Source: Nemertoderma westbladi (taxonomy: Eukaryota; Xenacoelomorpha; Nemertodermatida; Nemertodermatidae). Taken from it: 64,000 nucleotides of DNA. Below are positions 57,057 through 64,000 of the stretch, one piece after another. The notes beneath the pieces are model-generated. The model was not told the origin of the DNA. It did no database searches and saw only the letters and a program-made list of their open reading frames with translations. A program made the translations under genes and the position numbers. Every line of letters starts with the position of its first letter. Positions within the stretch are counted from its first letter, which is position 1. The stretch spans positions 62,001 to 126,000 of the forward strand of contig JAUCBJ010007945.1 in the NCBI GenBank assembly GCA_032718475.1, given 5' to 3'.

Positions 57057-58202
57057 ATCATCATTCCCACAGGATCGCCAATAGTCCACCAGATTATCTG
57101 GGACTCCCACAAATCGATATTACATGGGGGCACCAACCGAACCCTCACAGAGATAAGGAGGACCTATTGGGTCAAACAGCTGAGGAAGAAGGTAAAAGCG
57201 GTAGTGGGGCAGTGCCAGACCTGCCGACGAGCGAAGAAGGAGCGAGCCATACAGGAGATGGCGCCACTACCGGCGAGTAGGGTAAGACAGCACGACCCGC
57301 CATTTACGCATTGCGGTGTGGACATGTTCGGGCCGATAAAGATCAAAGTGATGCGACACACGGAGAAACGCTATGGCATTATCTTCGTATGCAACAACAC
57401 ACGGGCGGTAGGGATAGAACTCGCCCAAGATGCAACCGCATCAGCATTCATTAATGCCTTAGAAAGGTTTAGAGACCACAAAGGTGGGACGATCGCAGTG
57501 ATATACAGCGACAACGGCACCAACTTTGTGGGCGCAGAGAGTGAGATGGCAGAGGCCTTGGACATCTTGGAGGGAGAAGAAGTCAGGGCAGCCATGAGAC
57601 GACGACAAGTAAAGTGGGAGAGAAGGACGCCGTATGCACCACATACACTAGGATGCGTCGAGAGACTGGTGGGCAGTTCAAAGCGTCTAATGACGAAGCT
57701 AATGAACACCCACATGGTCACTGAGGACGTCTTACGGACAGTACTTGCGAAGTGCGAGGGGATCATTAATAGCAGACCGCTATATCCGGAGAATGATGAC
57801 CCTGAGTCATTAGACGTGCTGACGCCTAGCCATTTCCTGATGGAAAGGCCAGCGACCATCGATATGCGGGGTGTAGACCCAGATGAAAGTTGGAAAGTCG
57901 CTAAAGCAATAAGCGCAGAGTATTGGAGGAGGTGGGTCGAGGAATACCTACCCACACTCCATAAAAGGAGTAAGTGGAGGAAGCCAAATAGGGAGTTAAG
58001 AGAGGGAGATCTCGTAATCGTTACGGATGATACTATCATCAACAACCAATGGCGGTTGGCGAGAGTTGTAGGCACTTACTCCGACGAGGATGGAAGAGTC
58101 CGATCGGTAGAAGTGCGGATAGGTGGTAAGATAGGTGCGAAGGACAGAAAAACCTACAGGAGAGCTGTAGGGAAATTCTGTCTGCTAGAAGGAGCACCTT
58201 AG
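57057..58202 (+). CDS. BEL/Pao element 2 pol: integrase
   Basis: The shifted frame begins with an HHCC zinc domain (IVHQIIWDSHKSILHGG, CQTCRRAKKE), then the DDE core: THCGVDMFGPI, VIYSDNGTNFVGAESEM and APHTLGCVERLVGSSKRL. The C-terminal DUF5641-like domain (LREGDLVIVTDDTI, WRLARVVGTYSDEDG, KFCLLEG) ends at TAG 58200-58202. All three catalytic acids are present. An internal ATG lies at 57204. The protein would be released by the element protease from a Pol precursor if the frame breaks are not real. Confidence 0.9.
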   Translation: MIIPTGSPIVHQIIWDSHKSILHGGTNRTLTEIRRTYWVKQLRKKVKAVVGQCQTCRRAKKERAIQEMAPLPASRVRQHDPPFTHCGVDMFGPIKIKVMRHTEKRYGIIFVCNNTRAVGIELAQDATASAFINALERFRDHKGGTIAVIYSDNGTNFVGAESEMAEALDILEGEEVRAAMRRRQVKWERRTPYAPHTLGCVERLVGSSKRLMTKLMNTHMVTEDVLRTVLAKCEGIINSRPLYPENDDPESLDVLTPSHFLMERPATIDMRGVDPDESWKVAKAISAEYWRRWVEEYLPTLHKRSKWRKPNRELREGDLVIVTDDTIINNQWRLARVVGTYSDEDGRVRSVEVRIGGKIGAKDRKTYRRAVGKFCLLEGAP

Positions 58203-58329
58203 TGGAATTAGAGAAGAGTTTAGTCGTCCAAGATTTGGACTGAGGGGGGTGGGATTGAGGGCGAGACGCCCTTCCCACGCAAGAAAAAATGGAAAATAAT
58301 AATAAAATAAATAAGTACATAGTAGGTAC
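58203..58329. other. Short spacer after integrase
   Basis: Non-coding; leads into the tandem block. Confidence 0.5.
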
Positions 58330-59060
58330 GCAGTTAGTAGGCAGAAGTTAGTTAAGAGGTACGTAGTACCTAGTTAGTTAGTTAGAGTTAGAGGGTACGT
58401 AAGTACCGCTAGTTAGTTAGAGTTAGAGGGTACGTAGTACCGCTAGTTAGTTAGAGAGTTAGAGGGTACGTAAGTACCGCTAGTTAGTTAGAGTTAGAGG
58501 GTACGTAGTACCGCTAGTTAGTTAGAGAGTTAGAGGGTATGTAAGTACCGCTAGTTAGTTAGAGTTAGAGGGTACATAGTACCGCTAGTTAGTTAGAGAG
58601 TTAGAGGGTACGTAAGTACCGCTAGTTAGTTAGAGTTAGAGGGTACGTAAGTACCACTAGTTAGTTAGAGTTAGAGGGTACGTAGTACCGCTAGTTAGTT
58701 AGAGAGTTAGAGGGTACGTAAGTACCGCTAGTTAGTTAGAGAGTTAGAGGGTACGTAAGTACCGCTAGTTAGTTAGAGTTAGAGGGTACGTAAGTACCGC
58801 TAGTTAGTTAGAGTTAGAGGGTACGTAGTACCGCTAGTTAGTTAGAGAGTTAGAGGGTACGTAAGTACCGTTAGTTAGTTAGAGAGTTAGAGGGTACGTA
58901 AGTACCGCTGTTAGTTAGAGTTAGAGGGTACGTAGTACCGCTAGTTAGTTAGAGAGTTAGGGGGTACGTAGTACCGTTAGTTAGAGGAGAGTTAGAGGGT
59001 ACGTAGTACCGTTAGTTAATTGGAATTAGAGTTAGAGGGTACGTAGTACCGTTAGTTAGA
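58330..59060 (+). repeat. Tandem block, unit about 35 bp, inside BEL/Pao element 2
   Basis: About 20 copies of GTTAGTTAGAGTTAGAGGG followed by TACGTA(AG)TACCGCTA. Unit length alternates among about 33, 35 and 37 bp. Each unit contains the palindromic GGTACGTA(AG)TACC. It separates pol from ORF3, as a different tandem block does in element 1. Confidence 0.93.
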
Positions 59061-59548
59061 AGAGAGAGAGTAAGAGGTAAAAGGGGTATATAAGATATAG
59101 ATATTAGTTAGCAGTTAGTAGCGAGAGGGGGGCATGTGAGTACAGCTGGGTAAATCGTGTGGCCACACGACGCATACTGCTGTACTACATAGGCCCACAG
59201 AGTAGGCCAGAATGTGGATTAGAGAATAGAATAATCCATAGGCAGTAGTAAGTAGTAGGACAGTAGAATCAAAATTAAATAGATAAATAAATAGAATAGG
59301 GCTGAAAGTTACAAATAATGGCAACACAAGGAAAGTTATTCTAGAACATAATAAAAGTAACGGACAGAAATCGTAAATTACGCTCATTTACTAGCTTCAA
59401 AATTAATTAGTAATAATTTAGGCTAAAAGGCGCAGTTAAGTAAGAAATAGGCCATTATCGGACCGTACAGAACATCCTAGATTCATCACTCATCTGTATT
59501 GCGCCTTGGTAAGGCACCACCTTGCAGGTGAGCGAGTGAGTGTTCGGA
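59061..59548. other. Leader of ORF3 in BEL/Pao element 2
   Basis: AT-rich, non-coding. Just before the ORF3 start codon lies CACCACCTTGCAG|GTGAGCGAG, which has the look of an acceptor-like CTTGCAG followed by GTGAGC. ORF3 could therefore be expressed from a spliced RNA, but this is a guess. Confidence 0.45.
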
Positions 59549-62095
59549 ATGGCGAGCAAGTTGATCAGAAAGAGAAAGGCGGAGTCAGGAGGAAAGGAGA
59601 TACTGGTGGATTTCACCGAGAGGCATCCGGAAGAGAAGACGAGAGGATATTACGAGAGGTTGGAAAGGGGTCACGCGGCACGAGCGCTGCAGGATCACTT
59701 CCGGGAGATGAACGAACAGTGGCTGGTCGGGACCTATGGGACGCCGTCGCTGGACAACGCGATCTTCCAACACTTCCACTACGTGGTGAAAGGGGACGAG
59801 GCGAAGTTCGGGATTCCGAAGTACCCAAGGGAATCACCGAGGAAGGACTGGAAGAGATTCATAGAATCCGTCAACAGAGGAGGATATATGATCCTAGACG
59901 ATGAGGGAACCGTGGAAGACGAGGCGGGTTCGAGACGAGGAACGGCGGGGTCGGCCAGGACCATACTCCTACATTTGGCCGCGCCAAATGGGGACATCTT
60001 CTTATTCGATCTAGGAATGTATGGGAAGAAGGACGGGCCGAAATTAAACCGGTTACCGAAAGCGGTACAAGTCTTGGTAAGAGAGAAGTCGACGACGAAA
60101 GTGGGATCGGCGATTCGCGAGGATGCGGAGAGAATCGTCGGTCCGGACGCCACCAACCTCCTGGATATGCTGAAGGTCTTTATGGCTATGACGGCACCGG
60201 ATGGGTTGGGGGTAGTCGAAAACACAGGCCAATGCGGGGCGGTGGCAATGGGCCAATTATTGGGGCTCGTGTGCCACAAACCGATGGATTGGGGGAAGTT
60301 TAGGGAAGAATACGGAGCAGAACTAGCGAACTCGCTAAAGTGGGGAGCGAGACCGGGAAAGCAGGAGGTATATCAATTCCGCAGGGGAGCGATAAAGGTA
60401 TATCAGAAGCGATATATCCTGCAGGAGGACTGGATGATGACAAGTTTGCTTAACTTATTCATGACCGTGGTTATCGAGAGGGAACCAGGGGCATTTCTGT
60501 TATCGGGATCACCCCTAAGCTACAGGAGAGCCTTTAAAGTGGCCTTCGACGGTCTGGTAGACCACCCGGGGCTGAAGGGCGAGTCGGTGTACTACAACAG
60601 CCGGCATCTGGTAGACGGGGAGACAGATACACCGTATCAGAGATGGGAGCAGCTAGAAACGGATAGACGAGAAGCAAAGCGACTAGAGGAAGTCGCCAGA
60701 CGGGAGAGGATAGAAGCAGAGGAGAGGGAAGAGGAGGCCAGGACACAGAGTTACGGCTTCGAGGAACAGGCAGGCCTAGACGAACTTCATTGGACTTCAT
60801 CAGGGAGTTCGGGGGAGCTTCTAGGGCGAGAACTGGGATGGACGGTGGGATCACCGAAACAGTCGATGTCGGGGTTGCAAACGATGCCCATACCAGCGGG
60901 CGCCGAAGGCGACCAACCGCCAAGGAAGTTAAGGGAGTTAGAGGGATGGAGAGCTACGGGCGAGAGCCAAGGCGGGAAGGGACATAGTGGATCCATCGGG
61001 ATACCGGGGTTGGAGTCACTGCCAGAGGAGGAGGACGACGACGACGAGTTTGGAGAGATGCCGCCCATCGAGAGGATAGGCCACTCGGACACGGACTGGG
61101 TTGGCGGGAGGGTGGTGACGACCAGTGGGGCGAGAGCCTTCTGGGACAAACCCGGCAAGCGGGCCTGGGTGCACAAGGAGCCGGCGATGGATTTCGCGGG
61201 GAGCACTATCAGGTTGGGCAGGCAACCGGGGACGGCACCACGGGTAGTATTCGGGGAGACGATGCCCAAGAGGGGCGGAGAGATCGACGTAGACAGAGAT
61301 GCTAACGTGGAGAAATTCGCCTATCAGCGACTCCACAGACCGCGGAGATTGCTTGGGATGAAAGACGACGTGGGGCGGGAGACATTGGTACTCGGTTGCG
61401 GCTACTGTGGGAGACAGACCCACCAGGAAAGGAGCTGCTTGTACCGGTTCCAGAAGGGAACCTTTTGTCTCTACTGCCGAGAGCCAAGCCACAGGATGGG
61501 GGCGTGTCCACGGTTGCATAACCGATGTCCAAAGTGCCACTTTCGGGGACACTACGGACGCGAGTGCGACTGGATGAACGACGAGGAGAAGTTCACAAGA
61601 TTCGAGGAGTGGGCCGACGTCGGGGCCATGACGCGTCAGCACATGAAGGCCCAGGAGTTCAAGTGGGGTTTCTTCCTTATCAATCAGGAGACTCACATGG
61701 AAATCATAAAGCGGAGGCTACTGTTTACCTACCAAGAGGTAGCAACGGCGGCGTCGTACGCCGGAGTGATGAACACGCAAAGATATTTGGACAGGTGGAC
61801 GCCACAGAACCGAAGGGAGTTTAGGGATTTCTTGGCGGAGCATGTACCGCAAGCAATGAAAATGATCCTATGGGACGCCACCAGAGGGAGACAACCGGGC
61901 CACTCTGAGGGGCCACCGGCGAAGCGATATCGGGCACTAATAACACCAGCGCCCAAGGAGCCAACGACCGGGATCAGCAGGGAGGTGGCGGCGAAGGTCC
62001 GAAAGCAGAAAGCGGATCCCAGAGGAACGGTGGTAACCAAGAAACGACCCAGGGAAGAGGACGCCAGGGGGAACTATCCCCAGAGGAACAGATAG
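59549..62095 (+). CDS. BEL/Pao element 2 ORF3: exonuclease-fold-like, triple zinc-knuckle protein
   Basis: An intact frame of about 848 codons from ATG 59549 (MASKLIRKRKAESGG). Residues about 130-215 show a hydrophobic strand (TILLHLAAPNGDIFLFDLG), then LPKAVQVLVREKSTTKVGSA, IREDAERIVG and NLLDMLKVF. This is the order of a DEDD 3'-5' exonuclease core, with DLG where DxE is expected. A middle region rich in charged residues follows. Near 610-675 are three CCHC knuckles: CGYCGRQTHQERSC, CLYCREPSHRMGAC and CPKCHFRGHYGREC. The C-terminus is basic (KKRPREEDARGNYPQRNR). It sits where retroviruses keep env but has no signal peptide or membrane segment. The same architecture occurs at 7422-10022. The intact frame contrasts with the interrupted pol. 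Confidence 0.82.
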   Translation: MASKLIRKRKAESGGKEILVDFTERHPEEKTRGYYERLERGHAARALQDHFREMNEQWLVGTYGTPSLDNAIFQHFHYVVKGDEAKFGIPKYPRESPRKDWKRFIESVNRGGYMILDDEGTVEDEAGSRRGTAGSARTILLHLAAPNGDIFLFDLGMYGKKDGPKLNRLPKAVQVLVREKSTTKVGSAIREDAERIVGPDATNLLDMLKVFMAMTAPDGLGVVENTGQCGAVAMGQLLGLVCHKPMDWGKFREEYGAELANSLKWGARPGKQEVYQFRRGAIKVYQKRYILQEDWMMTSLLNLFMTVVIEREPGAFLLSGSPLSYRRAFKVAFDGLVDHPGLKGESVYYNSRHLVDGETDTPYQRWEQLETDRREAKRLEEVARRERIEAEEREEEARTQSYGFEEQAGLDELHWTSSGSSGELLGRELGWTVGSPKQSMSGLQTMPIPAGAEGDQPPRKLRELEGWRATGESQGGKGHSGSIGIPGLESLPEEEDDDDEFGEMPPIERIGHSDTDWVGGRVVTTSGARAFWDKPGKRAWVHKEPAMDFAGSTIRLGRQPGTAPRVVFGETMPKRGGEIDVDRDANVEKFAYQRLHRPRRLLGMKDDVGRETLVLGCGYCGRQTHQERSCLYRFQKGTFCLYCREPSHRMGACPRLHNRCPKCHFRGHYGRECDWMNDEEKFTRFEEWADVGAMTRQHMKAQEFKWGFFLINQETHMEIIKRRLLFTYQEVATAASYAGVMNTQRYLDRWTPQNRREFRDFLAEHVPQAMKMILWDATRGRQPGHSEGPPAKRYRALITPAPKEPTTGISREVAAKVRKQKADPRGTVVTKKRPREEDARGNYPQRNR

Positions 62096-62771
62096 GTTCC
62101 CAGAGTCGAGGGAGAGAGACTGGGACTTGGACGTGGTACGCCTGGAAGGCGCCGCGTGAGACGTACGAACTATTAAGTACAAATCTAATTAATGCAAATA
62201 ATCATATAAGTGCAATTTGTATGTACGTACGTAGTAATTAGTAATCTACAAATATACGTTCGGAGTAAGTACTATAGTCATACAACCTTTCTCAATTAGC
62301 TACTGGGACTGGGGGATAACTGACTATGGCACTATGGACGAGACACCAGACAATTTCACACTTCTTGAGTGCGACGGCACAAGAGGGGGGGGGAGATTCG
62401 TCAGGAGGAATGAGGTAGTCAAAGTGGGGTTGAGGGACGGAGTAATAGAGCGAAGTGCAGAGAGAGTGCGGACGCAATTCTAGTGTGGGGGGGGGGGGAG
62501 AATAAGAGGCTGAGTGAGGGACGAGGAGGTCCGAGTGTATGAGAGAGTTAGGATGAGAGTGAAGAAGAGATAGGGCGGAAGTGTTGGGGAAACAAAAGTT
62601 GCGTGAGAGGTGAACGCGATCGGCCCGACATGAGACGCCAGGCACACAGGGTAGCGTTATCATACCCATAGGGAGCGGCCTGGAAAGCCGGCTCCGAGAG
62701 AAAAGAATTCCACCCCACACCCGATACTAGATCGGGATCCAGCGGGATTGTAGCGCACTTTTTTGGTTGAT
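62096..62771. other. 3' untranslated part of BEL/Pao element 2
   Basis: Non-coding, with G runs near 62384 and 62487-62498. No gene recognised. Confidence 0.6.
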
Positions 62772-62796
62772 GCTATCTTCTTACCGGGAAGATAGC
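62772..62796 (+). other. Hairpin just before the polypurine tract
   Basis: GCTATCTTC and GAAGATAGC form a perfect 9-bp stem around a 7-base loop, TTACCGG. It ends two bases before the G run that precedes the LTR. Confidence 0.85.
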
Positions 62797-62798
62797 AT

Positions 62799-62807
62799 GG
62801 GGGGGAG
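62799..62807 (+). promoter_or_regulatory. Polypurine tract of BEL/Pao element 2
   Basis: GGGGGGGAG immediately abuts the right LTR start TGTTAGC; this is the expected plus-strand primer. Confidence 0.85.
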
Positions 62808-63332
62808 TGTTAGCTTATTCAATCCCGCTAACACCCCATAAAGTTAAGCCGATAAGCAATATTGGGAGCCATGAGATTGGGTAATCATTCACTCGTGCCA
62901 CCCCAATAAGAATGGGAAGGAGAAGCACACAATGAGGGTCAGGGGCCAAACCCCTAACCCAGAGAGAACAGGTGGAGTGAACGGGAACACTCCAAAGGGC
63001 GCCAACAAGGGTATCAACCAATCAGAGGGGGGAAAGGCATCAATTAGGTAGAGTAACAAGGCCAACCGTGCAATATAGCCACTTGGCAGTAATCATATCA
63101 GTTCAGTTATCTCAGTGCAATACTGGTGCTAGTTTAGGTTAGATAGTTTAGCTAGGGAAGGACCGGGACTTTAGTTACCGTATCCCGCCTTCCGTGTACA
63201 ACAATCTATATCTATATCTCTATACCGATCATTATATACAACGAACGACACGAACCCATTTACTCTTCACACACGGCGGGGACGCGTGAACTAACAACGG
63301 ATAAACCGGGATCCCTCCTGGATCCCGTCACA
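62808..63332 (+). repeat. Right LTR of BEL/Pao element 2
   Basis: 525 bp, aligned without gaps to 50238-50762. Five substitutions were counted by eye, including TTCAATCCC/TTCACTCCC, ATCATTCAC/ATCAATCAC and GCATCAATT/GCATCGATT. Confidence 0.97.
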
Positions 63333-63541
63333 ACCGGATTTAGATATTTTATTGAGAACATACTGGACATGTTGGCGAAATGTTAGTTTACTGTCTATGT
63401 GTAGGCCTAAGTACTTGGAAACTGAAACTTGTTTAATTTGTTTGCCATCAATATGAATTGGGTTTAACTGTCTGAAGTTGCCGTGGAGATTGGAAAAAAT
63501 TGTATATTCTGTTTTTTTGAGGTTGATTGTTAATTTATTTA
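63333..63541 (-). pseudogene. CR1/Jockey-like LINE RT fragment, right of BEL/Pao insertion
   Basis: Minus strand. Encodes INLKKTEYTIFSN, HIDGKQIKQVSVSKYLGLHI and DSKLTFRQHVQYVLNKISKS, the thumb region of a LINE reverse transcriptase. It continues in frame into 50237-50005 if the BEL/Pao element is excised. It is 5'-truncated at about 63541 by an ATTT-rich stretch. Confidence 0.85.
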
Positions 63542-63546
63542 TTTAA

Positions 63547-64000
63547 ATTTATTTAAATGACTCAGGCGACCCTAACACAGAACACAGTATATCCTACCCA
63601 AGGACACTGGAAGAAGTAACAAACCCAAGAAATTACCACGTATGGCAACATGTTAGGACAGGCAACCCCCTGAACCAATCGTACCAGAACAGAAAAAACA
63701 ACCGAATAGCGCCAACTGAAACCTCAAATACCTACAACGAACTAGACATGGACAGCAAGATGGCCACCCTTCTAGAGAAACAAAATGACTTAATAGACGC
63801 AATCAGTACCAACAACAACTACAAAAGTACAAACCATCAGGCCATGATAAACACCAAACCCCTCAAGGTTGCCAACACCGACGTCAACAACACCAAACCC
63901 AAACCAAATAACACCAGATCACCCGCAATTCACACGCATGGGAACAAAGAAAGACGAAAAAACACTAGCGAAGCAATAAAGACGATTGTAGTACTAGGCC
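63547..64000 (+). CDS. Partial unknown frame running off the window
   Basis: After a TAA at 63544-63546 the frame stays open to the window end (151 codons) with an internal ATG near 63748 (MDSKMATLLEKQNDLIDAIS). The sequence is rich in Asn, Thr and Lys and ends AIKTIVVLG. That ending resembles the strand before the GDS motif in SGNH-like domains of some invertebrate element proteins, but the motif itself is outside. It may be an exon or ORF1 of a transposable element. Low certainty. Confidence 0.4.
   Translation, partial: MYLNDSGDPNTEHSISYPRTLEEVTNPRNYHVWQHVRTGNPLNQSYQNRKNNRIAPTETSNTYNELDMDSKMATLLEKQNDLIDAISTNNNYKSTNHQAMINTKPLKVANTDVNNTKPKPNNTRSPAIHTHGNKERRKNTSEAIKTIVVLG

Larger units (their letters stand above)
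50238..63332 (+). mobile_element. Nearly complete BEL/Pao LTR retrotransposon (element 2)
   Basis: A 13,095-bp element with two 525-bp LTRs, TG...CA ends and a 5-bp target duplication. The order is LTR, a charged 400-aa frame, a region of broken frames, gag, protease, RT, RNase H, integrase, a roughly 35-bp tandem block, ORF3, hairpin, polypurine tract, LTR. The LTRs differ at five positions (about 1 percent), so the insertion is young. Pol nevertheless has three single-base frame changes. Confidence 0.96.

Noticed and set aside
59549-62095. Envelope protein in BEL/Pao element 2
   Set aside because: Position fits, but there is no signal peptide, no membrane segment, and zinc knuckles are present instead.
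1-64000. tRNA, rRNA or other structural RNA genes
   Set aside because: I saw no cloverleaf or conserved rRNA segment on either strand.

Overview
The window reads as nuclear DNA of an invertebrate animal with motile cilia or flagella. There are introns, non-LTR and BEL/Pao retroelements, long satellites, and no bacterial gene layout. I cannot name the species. The only clear host gene is the 3' end of an axonemal outer-arm dynein heavy chain (DNAH5/DNAH8 class), on the + strand. Its last five coding exons lie at 1240-1452, 23405-23533, 39023-39149, 43509-43656 and 47552-47687. They join in phase, encode about 250 C-terminal residues, and end in the LCDTK-stop tail typical of this class. The rest of the gene lies to the left, outside the window.

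The introns are about 22.0, 15.5, 4.4 and 3.9 kb and are filled with tandem arrays. A 42-bp array (1-1212) lies just before the first exon. A 19-bp array (1498-2944, resuming 11693-23358) fills intron 1 and was split by a retroelement. A 74-bp array of exactly 27 units (23715-25712) lies early in intron 2. A 41-bp array (39520-43519) fills intron 3, and an 18-bp array (43657-47468) fills intron 4. The most striking observation is that the intron 3 array is an amplification of the next exon's own 3' splice site, including the first 11 exon bases. The intron 4 array is an amplification of the same exon's own 5' splice site. The 148-bp fourth exon therefore sits between about 97 decoy acceptors and about 210 decoy donors.

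Mobile DNA makes up most of the rest. A 5'-truncated BEL/Pao element (2945-11692) sits in intron 1 and is itself hit by a LINE with a 13-bp target duplication. Intron 2 carries a decayed CR1/Jockey-like LINE (about 26100-30915), a repeat-rich reading frame ending in a Ulp1-like protease domain (31704-34646), and minus-strand BEL/Pao remnants plus a related LTR (35741-38773). Downstream of the dynein gene are LINE fragments, a foldback element with 65-bp terminal inverted repeats, and a nearly intact BEL/Pao element. That element (50238-63332) has 525-bp LTRs differing at 5 sites, a 5-bp target duplication, and an insertion point inside an older LINE.

A second theme is shared by the three BEL/Pao copies. 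Each carries, downstream of pol and in the same orientation, an extra gene (ORF3). ORF3 joins a region resembling a degenerate DEDD 3'-5' exonuclease fold to C-terminal CCHC zinc knuckles (the knuckles are seen in the two long copies). I know of no standard BEL/Pao gene of this kind.
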